Shown here: in pieces, positions 1-8,858 of the stretch | Numbering within the stretch: position 1 is the stretch's first letter | Layout: each line of letters starts with the position of its first letter | DNA from: CAYYKD01 sp964471825 | GTDB taxonomy: Bacteria > Spirochaetota > GWE2-31-10 > CAYYKD01 | Direction of reading: 5' to 3' | Assembly (NCBI GenBank): GCA_964471825.1 | Contig: CAYYKD010000017.1 | Span: forward strand, 1-64,000 | DNA length: 64,000 bases | The notes under the pieces: model-generated | What the model was told of the DNA's origin: nothing | Seen by the model: the letters and a program-made list of their open reading frames with translations, nothing else | Databases searched by the model: none | Position numbers and translations under genes: made by a program

Positions 1-51
1 CGCGACATCAGGTTTTGGAGACCTGCGTTCTACCAACTGAACTATTGGCCT
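1..51 (-). tRNA. tRNA-Trp (anticodon CCA), 3' part cut by window edge
   Basis: Read on the minus strand, this begins with a 7-base acceptor strand (AGGCCAA), a D-arm with GTTCAGTTGG and an anticodon loop CTCCAAA, so the anticodon is CCA (Trp). The T-arm and 3' acceptor strand lie beyond base 1. A tRNA-Trp next to rpmG is the usual arrangement upstream of secE-nusG, which would lie just outside the window. Confidence 0.9.
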
Positions 52-90
52 ATATGTTTAAGCAGTTGAGACAACTGCTAGTAACCAAAA

Positions 91-264
91 TTACTTAATC
101 TTTGCTTCTTTATGTAGCGTGTGCTTCCTGTCCCATGAACAGAATTTCAAAAGCTCTAACTTCCCCTGCATATTTCTTTTATTTCTAAAAGTCGTATAAT
201 TTTTCCTCTTGCACTCAGAACACTGCATTGCTATCTTCTCTACACCCGTTGATTTTTTTGCCAT
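91..264 (-). CDS. rpmG: 50S ribosomal protein L33
   Basis: This 57-residue protein is the large-subunit ribosomal protein L33, recognised by an N-terminal CSEC zinc-type knuckle (C15, C18), a central KNYTTFRNKRN segment and a C-terminal HTLHKEAKIK tail. The second metal pair is incomplete: family members of the C+ type have CxxC where this protein reads C42-S-W-D, so zinc binding may be lost or altered. The gene lies between tRNA-Thr and tRNA-Trp, the common rpmG-trnW-secE-nusG context. The ATG at 264 gives the normal family length. Confidence 0.93.
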   Translation of the reverse strand: MAKKSTGVEKIAMQCSECKRKNYTTFRNKRNMQGKLELLKFCSWDRKHTLHKEAKIK

Positions 265-290
265 TTATTCACCCTCAATTTTATTTCAAA

Positions 291-362
291 GCCTCCAACC
301 AGAATCGAACTGGTGACCCCAACCTTACCATGGTTGTGCTCTACCATCTGAGCTATGGAGGC
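291..362 (-). tRNA. tRNA-Thr (anticodon GGT)
   Basis: A complete 72-base cloverleaf is visible on the minus strand. Its acceptor strands GCCTCCA and TGGAGGC pair perfectly, the anticodon stem CAACC/GGTTG encloses the loop ATGGTAA, and the T-loop reads GTTCGATTC. The anticodon GGT decodes threonine ACC/ACT. CCA is not encoded. It lies 26 bases upstream of rpmG in the same orientation and is probably co-transcribed with it. Confidence 0.97.
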
Positions 363-538
363 AAAATAGTTTCGGCATTTTACTAAAAGATATAATTAAT
401 GTCAACATAAATTTATGCATAATTCAAATAAAAGTAGGATTTAGAAATATACACCCATAATATTGCCATTATAGACACTACAAAAAAAAATAACAAATGA
501 AATAGAATTCACAAAACCCGACACATCAATCATTCTTA

Positions 539-2806
539 TTACAGCTTTACAAACCTCAATCTCAACGCATTAGCCACAACAGAAACCGAACTCAATGACA
601 TAGCAAGGGCAGCTAGCATAGGATTTAATTGCGGCCCTCCAAACAGCTTAAGCAGGCCGGCGGCAACGGGTATAAGCAGAATATTATAACCAAATGCCCA
701 GGCTAGATTTTGCTTGATATTCCACACTGTTGCTCTTGATAGTTTAATCGATCTTAAGACACCCGACAAATCTGAACGCATTAGCACGATATCTGCTGAC
801 TCTATAGCGATGTCCGTTCCATTACCGACCGCAATGCCAACATCCGCACTTGCTAATGCCGGAGCATCATTTATTCCATCACCAACCATTACCGTAATAC
901 CGCCAGCCTTCATAATCTCATTCACTACGCCAGCTTTCTGATCCGGCATAACCTCTGCTATAACACTATCAACGCAGACCTCCCTTCCTACAGCATCCGC
1001 CGTTCTCCTATTATCGCCGGTTAATAGAACTGTTTTAATCCCCATCTTTTTTAAACTAGAGACAATCAGTATTGAATTCTCCCGTAAAATATCCCTGCAG
1101 GCAATTATTCCCAAAACCTTACTCTCATCAGAAACATACACAATGGAATTGCCCGATGATTCCAAATCTAAGATCCTATCTGAATTGGCAGTTTCTAGTG
1201 ACAATCCAATTTTATATTCTTTAATAAGCCTTACATTTCCAAGAAAATATTTCACTCCATCAACAACCGATATAATACCCAAACCGGGAATATTTTCAAA
1301 TTCAGTATGCCTTGACAACTCAATGCCCTGTTTGCCCGCCGCCTCAACTATAGATTCAGCAAGCGGATGCTCTGACCCTTTTTCTATTGAGCCGGCAATT
1401 CGCAAAATATCAACCTCGCTGATATGCGAGAAACTAAAAACCCCTGTTACAACAGGCTTACCGTTTGTGAGTGTACCTGTCTTGTCAAAAATAACTGTAG
1501 ATGCCCTGTGAAGATTCTCAAGTGCCGCAGCATTCTTAATAAGAACACCATCTGTAGCCCCTCGACCAATCCCGACCATCAACGCTGCTGGAGTTGCCAA
1601 CCCTAAGGCACATGGACACGCTATAAGCAATACAGAGGTGAATATCGTCATTGCAAATACAAAACTCTGCCCTGAAATTAGCCATGCTGACGATGAAATA
1701 ATCGCTATAACAATTACAACAGGCACAAAATACCCAGATACAATATCTGCAAGTAGGGCTATGGGAGCCTTTGAGCCCTGTGCCTGTTCAACAAGTTTTA
1801 TTATCTGAGCTAAAACTGTATCGCTACCGATTTTTTCTACCCTAAAAACAATTGTTCCATTCTTGTTGATAGTCGCACCTGTAACCTTATCGCCTCTAGA
1901 TTTTTCAACAGGAATACTCTCACCTGTTATCATTGATTCATCAACCGAACTATACCCCTCAACAACAATGCCATCGACCGGTATTTTCTCACCAGGCCTA
2001 ACCTTCACCAGATCCCCCTTCCTTAGCTCATTCAGATCGACAACGGACTCACTGCCATCCGGGGAGACCCTCACAGCTGTCTTTGGTGATAACTTTAACA
2101 ACAGCTTTAATGCCTGACCTGTCCTATTTTTCGCTGAGGCCTCAAGAGTCTTGCCCAGTAAAATCAAAACAATAATAACACCGGCTGTCTCAAAGTAAAG
2201 ATGATGGACATGCATAGACTCCCCTAAAAATACACGGTAGGCAAAATACGAGCTGTAAACAACAGCAGCACCGGTACCTATCATTACAAGTGTATCCATA
2301 TTAGGTGATAATTTTACTATAGACTTAAAACCATTTATATAGAATGACCGTCCCAGTATTAATATGGGAATCAGAAGTACAATCTGAACAACTGTAAATA
2401 TCATCGGAGATTTGTCAGGATGTAAAAAAAATGGGATTGGAAAGGCAATAAATTCTATCATTGGAGCCATAGCTATATAGAATAACGGCACGCCAAACAA
2501 TGCGCTTACACCAAACCTTATCCATGAGTTCCTCAAGAATTTTTCCTTTCGGATTGAATCATCATCAAGCCCACCCTCAACCTCCGGAGTAAGAGGTTTA
2601 AAGCCGGCCTTAGTTATGGCTAACAATATCTTATCCAAACTAACCAATCTATGATTAAATTTAATATATGATTTCTCATTTGCCAAATTCACCTTAGCCT
2701 CAATGACCCCATCAATTGAATTCAGTCCATTCTCAATCGACCTTACACAACTGGCACAATGCATGCCCTCAATCGGTATAGTAACTGAAGTATTCCCTTC
2801 TTTCAT
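539..2806 (-). CDS. copA: Copper-translocating P1B-type ATPase CopA
   Basis: The product (755 aa) is an inner-membrane copper(I) exporter of the P1B-1 type. It has one N-terminal heavy-metal-associated domain with GMHCASC (about residues 14-20), then transmembrane helices. The metal-entry motif IACPCALG, the phosphorylated aspartate in DKTGTLT, the nucleotide-binding SEHPLAES histidine and the hinge GDGINDAPA are all present. The last two helices carry YN (in AFGYNILL) and MSLSS, the signature residues for Cu(I) selectivity. The start has a GGAGG site a few bases upstream. No CsoR or CopZ gene is adjacent, so the local regulator is unknown. Confidence 0.95.
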   Translation of the reverse strand: MKEGNTSVTIPIEGMHCASCVRSIENGLNSIDGVIEAKVNLANEKSYIKFNHRLVSLDKILLAITKAGFKPLTPEVEGGLDDDSIRKEKFLRNSWIRFGVSALFGVPLFYIAMAPMIEFIAFPIPFFLHPDKSPMIFTVVQIVLLIPILILGRSFYINGFKSIVKLSPNMDTLVMIGTGAAVVYSSYFAYRVFLGESMHVHHLYFETAGVIIVLILLGKTLEASAKNRTGQALKLLLKLSPKTAVRVSPDGSESVVDLNELRKGDLVKVRPGEKIPVDGIVVEGYSSVDESMITGESIPVEKSRGDKVTGATINKNGTIVFRVEKIGSDTVLAQIIKLVEQAQGSKAPIALLADIVSGYFVPVVIVIAIISSSAWLISGQSFVFAMTIFTSVLLIACPCALGLATPAALMVGIGRGATDGVLIKNAAALENLHRASTVIFDKTGTLTNGKPVVTGVFSFSHISEVDILRIAGSIEKGSEHPLAESIVEAAGKQGIELSRHTEFENIPGLGIISVVDGVKYFLGNVRLIKEYKIGLSLETANSDRILDLESSGNSIVYVSDESKVLGIIACRDILRENSILIVSSLKKMGIKTVLLTGDNRRTADAVGREVCVDSVIAEVMPDQKAGVVNEIMKAGGITVMVGDGINDAPALASADVGIAVGNGTDIAIESADIVLMRSDLSGVLRSIKLSRATVWNIKQNLAWAFGYNILLIPVAAGLLKLFGGPQLNPMLAALAMSLSSVSVVANALRLRFVKL

Positions 2807-2890
2807 ATTTCCTCCATTTCCACTACTATAGAAAATAACAAATCATTTAATAAAGTCAAACACTATTTTTTTAGTAGTAGATGATGATCT

Positions 2891-2950
2891 AAAAAAAATA
2901 AAAAAACTGCTACACAAGCCCCCTAAAAAGAGATCTATGCATAGCAGTTT
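2891..2950 (-). terminator. Probable terminator of the leuCD transcript
   Basis: A perfect 9-bp inverted repeat (AAACTGCTA at 2904-2912, TAGCAGTTT at 2942-2950) encloses a 29-base loop. On the minus strand it is followed by a T-rich run (2891-2903). It lies just 3' of leuD. The long loop makes it less typical than the other terminators in this window. Confidence 0.6.
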
Positions 2951-2999
2951 CTAACACAACAAAGAGTATTTGTAACAAATATTAACCTACATCAAAACT

Positions 3000-3524
3000 C
3001 TAATACCTCTTATCGGCAAATTCAAGCCATCCGCCCGACTTAACCAATGCCACATCGTAATCCGAGATCTTATAACTAAAATCCTCTGACCGGCCATCAC
3101 ATCTCAAAGTAAAAACCATCTTCTCAATATCGAAAATCATCTCAACACTCTTACCTTTATACTTTGAAAATATACTATCAATCACATCTGCCGGCATATC
3201 TATAGCCATCATACCGCAGTTATACATATTCTGCCTGAAAATTCGGGCAAAATTCGGTGCTATAACCACATTGATATCGTTAACCTCAAGTGCCCAAGGT
3301 GCATGCTCTCTAGAAGAACCGCAACCAAAATTATCCCTTGTTATGATAACATTCTTGCCAGCAAGATCCCGTCTTGGATCAAAACCATCAACCTTCAGAT
3401 CCTCCAAACAGAAAGGCTTTAACGCCTCCTTAGTTATCTCTGTCAAATACTTTGCAGGAATTATCTCATCTGTATTAATATCATTTCTATCTAGAAATAG
3501 TACCTTACCACCAAATTTTTTCAT
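3000..3524 (-). CDS. leuD: 3-isopropylmalate dehydratase small subunit
   Basis: This is the small (swivel-domain) subunit of isopropylmalate isomerase, which converts 2-isopropylmalate to 3-isopropylmalate in leucine synthesis. At 174 aa it belongs to the short LeuD/HacB-like type. NTDEIIPAKYL near residue 18 and the substrate-loop signature NFGCGSSREHAPWAL near residues 66-80 are visible. Its ATG overlaps the leuC stop codon by ATGA, so the two subunits are translationally coupled. The short type overlaps with homoaconitase-like enzymes, but the neighbouring ilvC supports a leucine role. Confidence 0.9.
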   Translation of the reverse strand: MKKFGGKVLFLDRNDINTDEIIPAKYLTEITKEALKPFCLEDLKVDGFDPRRDLAGKNVIITRDNFGCGSSREHAPWALEVNDINVVIAPNFARIFRQNMYNCGMMAIDMPADVIDSIFSKYKGKSVEMIFDIEKMVFTLRCDGRSEDFSYKISDYDVALVKSGGWLEFADKRY

Positions 3525-4816
3525 TGCTTGCCCCCTTTGTAGAGTCGCGAATTCACAATCTTACCTGCAATTGCAGTAGCCGCTGCAGTAGCGGGACTCA
3601 TAAGATGGACAGTTCCACCCTTACCCATTCGACCATAGAAGTTTCTATTTGTTGTCGCCGCACAGACCTCCCCCTCAGCAAGTACGCCGTTACTCATACC
3701 AAGGCAGGCTCCACAGGTCGGGTTAGTAACACAGAAACCCGCATCAGCAAATATCTTAATGATTCCCTCTTCCAGAGCCATCTTATATATATCAGGTGTC
3801 GCAGGAGATACAATACCTCTTACACTATCGCTTATCTTATTATTCTTTAGAATCTCAGCAGCAATCCTTAGATCCTCAATTCTTCCATTTGTACAGCTTC
3901 CAATGTAGATCTGATCTACCGGAGTTCCCTCCATCTCTCTAACCGGTTTTACGCAGTCAGGCTTGAAGTCAAATGTAACCATTGGCTCAAGTGTACTTAT
4001 GTCGTACTCATGTACCGCACTGTATTCTGCATCGCTATCGGATATAAGACTCTTCCATTGAGTTACTGCATCATCTATCCCTCTATAGTTATCCTTAATA
4101 AACGGCCACAGGTATTCTGCTGTAGTTCTATCAGGATAGCATATCCCTGTTGTTCCACCGGCCTCAATTGTCATATTACTTAGAGTCATTCTAGACTCCA
4201 TACTCATCTCATCAATAACAGGGCCTGTAAATTCAAAAACCTTATTAGTTCCGCCATTCACACCGATCTTAGAGATCAGAAACAGCATTAGATCCTTAGA
4301 ATAGACGCCCGGCTGAAGTTTTCCCGTTAAAACAAACTTAATAGTTTCAGGTCGTTTAAACGCACACACACCCTTAAGAATCCCAACCTCGAGATCTGTT
4401 GTTCCTACACCGGCAGCAAATGCTCCAAAGGCTCCATGCGTACAGGTATGAGAATCTCCCATTATAACCACAAAACCGGGTCTAACAAAACCCTTCTCAG
4501 GAAATAGAGCATGGCACACACCATTCTTACCGATATCAAAGAAATCCTTTATCTTATGCCTTCTTGCCCAGTCCCTAAGAATCTTACCCTGCATCGCAGT
4601 CTTAGAGTCCTTTGCAGGAGTAACATGATCAATTACAGCTTTTATTTTATCGGGATCAAATACCCTGTCCTTACCCCTTGCAACAAGATCGGTTAATGCA
4701 ATCGGCGTCGTTATCTCATGACAGAACACCGCATCAAGCCTTAACACATTTGTATCCTCAAAAGGCTTGTCAACCAGATGAGCATCAAATATTTTCTCTG
4801 CTATAGTCTTACCCAT
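3521..4816 (-). CDS. leuC: 3-isopropylmalate dehydratase large subunit
   Basis: This is the [4Fe-4S] catalytic subunit of isopropylmalate isomerase (431 aa). It has the aconitase-family features GDSHTCTHGAFGAFAAGVG near residue 121, the cluster cysteine in IGSCTNGRIEDL near 307, and the pair in TNPTCGACLG near 371. The length is typical of the shorter LeuC/HacA clade that pairs with short LeuD. It is the first gene of the leuCD pair, transcribed from downstream of ilvC, with a GGGG-type ribosome site close to the ATG. Confidence 0.92.
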   Translation of the reverse strand: MGKTIAEKIFDAHLVDKPFEDTNVLRLDAVFCHEITTPIALTDLVARGKDRVFDPDKIKAVIDHVTPAKDSKTAMQGKILRDWARRHKIKDFFDIGKNGVCHALFPEKGFVRPGFVVIMGDSHTCTHGAFGAFAAGVGTTDLEVGILKGVCAFKRPETIKFVLTGKLQPGVYSKDLMLFLISKIGVNGGTNKVFEFTGPVIDEMSMESRMTLSNMTIEAGGTTGICYPDRTTAEYLWPFIKDNYRGIDDAVTQWKSLISDSDAEYSAVHEYDISTLEPMVTFDFKPDCVKPVREMEGTPVDQIYIGSCTNGRIEDLRIAAEILKNNKISDSVRGIVSPATPDIYKMALEEGIIKIFADAGFCVTNPTCGACLGMSNGVLAEGEVCAATTNRNFYGRMGKGGTVHLMSPATAAATAIAGKIVNSRLYKGGKQ

Positions 4817-4881
4817 ATCATCATCCCCTTTTTACTTTTATTCTACCCCCATAAACCGGGAAAGTAAGTCAAAAATATATC

Positions 4882-4910
4882 AAAAAAGCGGCCTAAACTT
4901 TTTAGACCGC
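4882..4910 (-). terminator. Rho-independent terminator of ilvC
   Basis: A 10-bp stem (4888-4897 with 4901-4910, one G-T pair) is followed on the minus strand by six T residues. It lies 34 bases beyond the ilvC stop codon, separating ilvC from leuC. Confidence 0.85.
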
Positions 4911-4943
4911 TGATTTAGTAAAAATATTAGTTAAAAAAACTAA

Positions 4944-5930
4944 CTACTTCTTCTCAAAAAGACCTCTGATCTTTCTACCTACGATCTCAATCGGGTGATT
5001 GCCAAGCTCCTCTCTCTTCCTCTTTAGGTTTACACAACCACTATTAGCTTCTGCCATCCACTCTCTTGCAAATTTACCGGATTCTATATCCTTAAGAGCC
5101 TTCTTCATTCTCTTTTTAACTGATTTATCAATAATCTTAGGACCTGTAACATAACCACCCCACTCAGCGGTATTTGATACAACTTCATACATCTTCTGAA
5201 TCCCGCCCTCATACATAAGATCTACAATTAGTTTTAACTCATGCAGACATTCGAAATAGGCCATCTCATCAGGGTAACCAGCCTCTGTAAGCGTCTCAAA
5301 ACCATACTTAACAAGCTCGACTGCTCCACCACACAATACCGTCTGCTCTCCAAAGAGATCCTCATAGGTTTCCTCTTCAAATGTACACTCAAGAACACCG
5401 GCTCTGGTTAAGCCCTCACCCTTAGCCATAGCCAGAGCAATCTCTTTTGCCTTACCTGAAGCGTTATTCTTTATAGATATAAGTCCCGGAACACCAAACC
5501 CCTGTTCAAAAGTTCTTCTAACCTCTGATCCCGGTGCCTTTGGAGCAACCATTATTACATCAACATCAGATGGCGGTGCTATCTGTTTAAATATTATGTT
5601 AAATCCATGTGAAAAAGAAAGGGTCTTACCTTTAACAACGAATTCTTTTATCTCATTCTCATAAACCTTGCCCTGAGATTCATCCGGCAACAATATATGA
5701 ATAATATCAGCCTTAGATGCAGCCTCTTTTACACTCATTACATCAAAACCATCTTTCTTAGCTTTATCAAAAGAGGGACCCTGTCTTACGCCCACAACTA
5801 CATTAACACCTGAATCTTTTAGATTTAACGACTGCGCTCTTCCCTGAGCACCATATCCTATAACAGCAATAGTTTTACCTTTAAGCAAATCAATGTTTGC
5901 ATCCTTATCGTGCATTAGTATTACACTCAT
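4944..5930 (-). CDS. ilvC: Ketol-acid reductoisomerase (NADP+)
   Basis: The product (328 aa) converts acetolactate or acetohydroxybutyrate to the dihydroxy acid in valine and isoleucine synthesis. It has the Rossmann motif GYGAQGRAQSLNLKDSG near the N-terminus, the HGFNI loop, and the C-terminal knotted domain with ECLHELKLIVDLMYEGG. This is the class I length. I chose the ATG at 5930: a GGAGGAAATT ribosome site lies immediately upstream, inside what would otherwise be a four-codon extension. A promoter (5976-6004) and a terminator (4882-4910) make it a single-gene unit beside leuCD. Confidence 0.95.
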   Translation of the reverse strand: MSVILMHDKDANIDLLKGKTIAVIGYGAQGRAQSLNLKDSGVNVVVGVRQGPSFDKAKKDGFDVMSVKEAASKADIIHILLPDESQGKVYENEIKEFVVKGKTLSFSHGFNIIFKQIAPPSDVDVIMVAPKAPGSEVRRTFEQGFGVPGLISIKNNASGKAKEIALAMAKGEGLTRAGVLECTFEEETYEDLFGEQTVLCGGAVELVKYGFETLTEAGYPDEMAYFECLHELKLIVDLMYEGGIQKMYEVVSNTAEWGGYVTGPKIIDKSVKKRMKKALKDIESGKFAREWMAEANSGCVNLKRKREELGNHPIEIVGRKIRGLFEKK

Positions 5931-5975
5931 AATTTCCTCCATTTAGATACGAATCGTGATTATTACATTTTGGCC

Positions 5976-6004
5976 CTTATACCATTAATACTAAAAATGA
6001 ACAA
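5976..6004 (-). promoter_or_regulatory. Probable sigma-70 promoter of ilvC
   Basis: On the minus strand TTGTTC and TATAAG are separated by exactly 17 bases, ending about 45 bases before the ilvC ATG. No attenuator or T-box was recognised in the short leader. Confidence 0.6.
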
Positions 6005-6058
6005 GGGTAAAATACTATTTTTTGGGTTTAAAGATTTTTAAAATTTGTTATCAACTAT

Positions 6059-6835
6059 CTATAATCTTTCAAAGATATTCGATAGGCCACCTAACACCGA
6101 GCCTTCCCCCTGCTTTGCCGGTATCGTGGACATCATCTTTGCGGCTAACCTTGAGACCGGAAGTGACTGCATCCATACCCTACCCGAGCCGCTCAACTTT
6201 GCAAGAAATAACCCCTCACCACCAAAGATCATTGTTTTTAGATTACCTGCAGCCTGTATATCGTAGTTAAGTGATGGTTCAAATGCAACAAGACACCCGG
6301 TATCTACCCTAAGCGTTTCATTATTCAAAACCCTCTCAATGATGTAACCGCCGGCATGGATAAATGCCATCCCATCTCCGAGTATTTTTTGTAGAATAAA
6401 CCCCTCACCGCCAAAAAGCCCTGTACCAATATTCTTATTAAACTCAATGTCCAGTTTTGTCCCAAGAGCCGCACATAGAAATGCCCCCTTCTGACAGATC
6501 AGATAGTTGTTTACCTTAGACATATCAATAGGAATAATCTTTCCCGGATAGCAGCCTGCAAATCCTACTTTTCTCTTCACCGATCCTCTATTTGTGAAAT
6601 GAGTTAAGAACAAAGACTCCTTAGTTAGAAATCTCTTCCCAACATTGAAAAGTTTAGACCCTAAACTTTCGTTAACATCTGAGCCATCCCCCATTTTTGC
6701 CTCATATACAATGTCATCCTCTATAAACAGAAGACTCCCCCCCTCAGCTATAACCGTCTCGCCCGGATCCAACTCGACCTCAACCACCTGCAAATCATCA
6801 CCTTTAATTTCATAGTCAATCTCATGGCATTTCAT
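6059..6835 (-). CDS. AIM24/TIGR00266 family protein
   Basis: This 258-aa protein belongs to the AIM24 (TIGR00266) family, whose biochemical role in bacteria is not established. It shows the double-stranded beta-helix-like repeats typical of the family: EGGSLLFIED near residue 30, GTGLFGGEGFILQKILGDG near 136, and a similar GGEGLFLAKLSGSG repeat near 205. There is no signal peptide. The ATG at 6835 is preferred over an upstream in-frame TTG because a GGAGG site lies directly before it. It stands alone between ilvC and the divergent radical SAM gene. Confidence 0.85.
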   Translation of the reverse strand: MKCHEIDYEIKGDDLQVVEVELDPGETVIAEGGSLLFIEDDIVYEAKMGDGSDVNESLGSKLFNVGKRFLTKESLFLTHFTNRGSVKRKVGFAGCYPGKIIPIDMSKVNNYLICQKGAFLCAALGTKLDIEFNKNIGTGLFGGEGFILQKILGDGMAFIHAGGYIIERVLNNETLRVDTGCLVAFEPSLNYDIQAAGNLKTMIFGGEGLFLAKLSGSGRVWMQSLPVSRLAAKMMSTIPAKQGEGSVLGGLSNIFERL

Positions 6836-7084
6836 AGACACCTCCAAAAGTTCTATAAGTTTTTCCTACTCATACAGCATTTTTATCACTTACCCCTGAC
6901 TCTCATTTAACTGTTTAATCAAAATCCTCATTAAACAGTAGAGCTGCGGAGTCTTTTATTCTGGCTCGAACAGACAACCAACTATAAAAAAATATTATAT
7001 TATTTTAAAAACTAAGTCAATTTTATTTTTCCCTGATTTTTTTTCTCAGAATTTTAGGTATTTTAAAGGTCCATTAAATTTGAC

Positions 7085-7111
7085 TTGACAAATACCGGTC
7101 TTACCTATAAT
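7085..7111 (+). promoter_or_regulatory. Probable promoter of the radical SAM gene
   Basis: TTGACA (7085-7090) and a perfect TATAAT (7106-7111) are separated by 15 bases. The ATG of the gene lies only 8 bases after the -10 box, which predicts a transcript with almost no 5' leader. Confidence 0.6.
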
Positions 7112-7119
7112 ATTGAAAT

Positions 7120-7989
7120 ATGCAATACGAAGGAAACATTTTTAGGCCGCCGGCCGAACACAATAGCATTATTTTACAGGTAACTACAGGCTGCTCACAT
7201 AACGCCTGTGGATTTTGCGGACTATATAAGGACAAAAAATTCACTATCAAGAGTACCGAACAGATAATAAACGACTTAAAGTATGCACAGGTTTACTACC
7301 CAAACACTAAGAGGGTCTTTCTCTGTGACGGCGATGCTCTAATCATACCGACAGAAAAACTGATAGAAATATTGGATAACATAATATTGTACCTGCCCTG
7401 GATAACCAGAGTTGGAACCTACGCTAATGCCAAGAGTATTCTAAGGAAAACACCGGAAGAACTTGAAACACTTAAAAAGAAAAAGCTCGGCATACTCTAC
7501 CTCGGTCTGGAGTCAGGCGATAACAATGTATTACATCGTATGAATAAAGGTGTTTGTGTAGAGGAACAGATCGAGGCAGGAAGAAGGGTAAAGTCTGCAG
7601 GAATGAAGCTTTCATGCACAGTTATCCTCGGTCTAGGCGGTAAATCCGGTAGTAAGGATCACGCTCTCCTAACGGCATCCGCACTCAGCAAGATAGACCC
7701 GAACTATGCTAATGCACTAAGTCTCATGATCGACCCATGCATGCCACTCTATAGCGACATTTCTAGCGGAATATTCATCCACCCTGACCCCATGGAAATA
7801 CTTGCCGAACTTAGAATACTCATAGAGAATCTTCACCTCTCAGGCGGAATATTCAGTGCAAACCACGCCTCAAACTACCTGCCCATACAGATCAGAATAC
7901 CCGGCGGCAAAGATGAGGCACTTAAAATGATCGATGCAGCTCTAAATGGCAATATCTCTATAAAACCAGAATGGATGAGAGCACTTTAA
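7120..7989 (+). CDS. Radical SAM protein
   Basis: The product (289 aa) is a radical S-adenosylmethionine enzyme of unknown substrate. The cluster motif reads GCSHNACGFCGLYKDKKF near residue 24 (CX4CX2C), a variant spacing characteristic of one Elp3/MiaB/NifB-like subfamily. It is followed by the FLCDGDAL strand and the LGLESGDN segment typical of the partial TIM barrel. No auxiliary cluster or B12 domain is seen. No ribosome binding site precedes the ATG, and the -10 box is 8 bases upstream. The neighbours (AIM24 family, ThrH) do not indicate a pathway. Confidence 0.85.
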   Translation: MQYEGNIFRPPAEHNSIILQVTTGCSHNACGFCGLYKDKKFTIKSTEQIINDLKYAQVYYPNTKRVFLCDGDALIIPTEKLIEILDNIILYLPWITRVGTYANAKSILRKTPEELETLKKKKLGILYLGLESGDNNVLHRMNKGVCVEEQIEAGRRVKSAGMKLSCTVILGLGGKSGSKDHALLTASALSKIDPNYANALSLMIDPCMPLYSDISSGIFIHPDPMEILAELRILIENLHLSGGIFSANHASNYLPIQIRIPGGKDEALKMIDAALNGNISIKPEWMRAL

Positions 7990-8013
7990 ATTCTTTTATC
8001 GTCTAATTTGGTC

Positions 8014-8042
8014 TTGACAATACTGACTATAAAGTTTATTTT
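8014..8042 (+). promoter_or_regulatory. Probable promoter of thrH
   Basis: TTGACA (8014-8019) and TATTTT (8037-8042) are separated by 17 bases, about 90 bases before the thrH ATG. The same TTGACA-N17-TATTTT layout occurs upstream of fabF. Confidence 0.5.
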
Positions 8043-8130
8043 AACCTGTCGATTTCTAATGAGGCTCTTACAAATATCAGTGTTTTGCCGAGAACCTCTA
8101 CTAATATTATTAAACCTGGAGAATATATCT

Positions 8131-8748
8131 ATGATTTTAGCTTGCTTAGACTTAGAGGGCGTTTTACTACCTGAGATTTGGATAAATGTAGCAGACAAAT
8201 TTGGCGTTAAAGAGTTGCGACTTACAACGAGAGATATAAGTGACTACGATCAACTTATGAATCATAGAATTAAAATTCTAAGAGAAAAAAACATCAAGAT
8301 GAAAGATATTGAAGAGGTTATTGCGACTCTATCACCGCTTGATGGTGCAAGCGACTTTCTTAACAGATTAAGAGAAAAATTTCAGATCATTATTCTATCT
8401 GATACATTTTATCAATTTGCAATGCCACTTATGAAGAAGCTTGGATACCCAACACTTTTCTGTCATAAGTTAATAATTGACAAGGAAGGGTTCATATCAG
8501 GTTACAAACTTAGAATAAAGGACTCAAAAAGAGAAAGTGTTAAGGCATTTCATAAGATTAACTTCTCTGTAATAGCAACAGGGGACAGCTATAATGATAC
8601 AACTATGCTTGGCGAGGCTGATAAGGGCATATTGTTTTGTCCGCCTGACAATGTTATTAAAGAATTTCCTCAATTTCAAGTTGCAGTTACATATGATAAA
8701 TTATTTGAGCTTTTCTGCGATGCAGAGAAAGAGATATTAAAAAAATAA
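8131..8748 (+). CDS. thrH: ThrH: bifunctional phosphoserine phosphatase / homoserine phosphotransferase
   Basis: This HAD-superfamily enzyme (205 aa) matches ThrH, known in Pseudomonas to dephosphorylate phosphoserine and to transfer the phosphate to homoserine. Motif I is CLDLEGVLLPEIW near the N-terminus (the second acid is E, typical of ThrH rather than SerB). Motif II is IILSDTF and motif III/IV is ATGDSYNDTTML. The open frame continues upstream, but the ATG at 8131 is preceded by GGAG and gives the family length. It lies alone behind its own promoter; no other serine or threonine gene is in the window. Confidence 0.88.
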   Translation: MILACLDLEGVLLPEIWINVADKFGVKELRLTTRDISDYDQLMNHRIKILREKNIKMKDIEEVIATLSPLDGASDFLNRLREKFQIIILSDTFYQFAMPLMKKLGYPTLFCHKLIIDKEGFISGYKLRIKDSKRESVKAFHKINFSVIATGDSYNDTTMLGEADKGILFCPPDNVIKEFPQFQVAVTYDKLFELFCDAEKEILKK

Positions 8749-8858
8749 TTTTCTCATGAAATAAACCTTGAAAATATTTTAATTTTCTGATATTTGATAT
8801 ATATTGACATAGTTCCTGATTCATAAAAATTAACCAATTTAAAAAAAATGAGTTTATA

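Noticed and set aside
4817..4880. Promoter upstream of leuC
   Set aside because: TTGACT and TAGAAT are 21 bases apart, too far for a normal sigma-70 promoter. No T-box or leader peptide was seen.
7986..8130. Longer N-terminus for ThrH (open frame extends upstream)
   Set aside because: The promoter lies within this stretch, the ATG at 8131 has a GGAG site, and the shorter form matches the family length.
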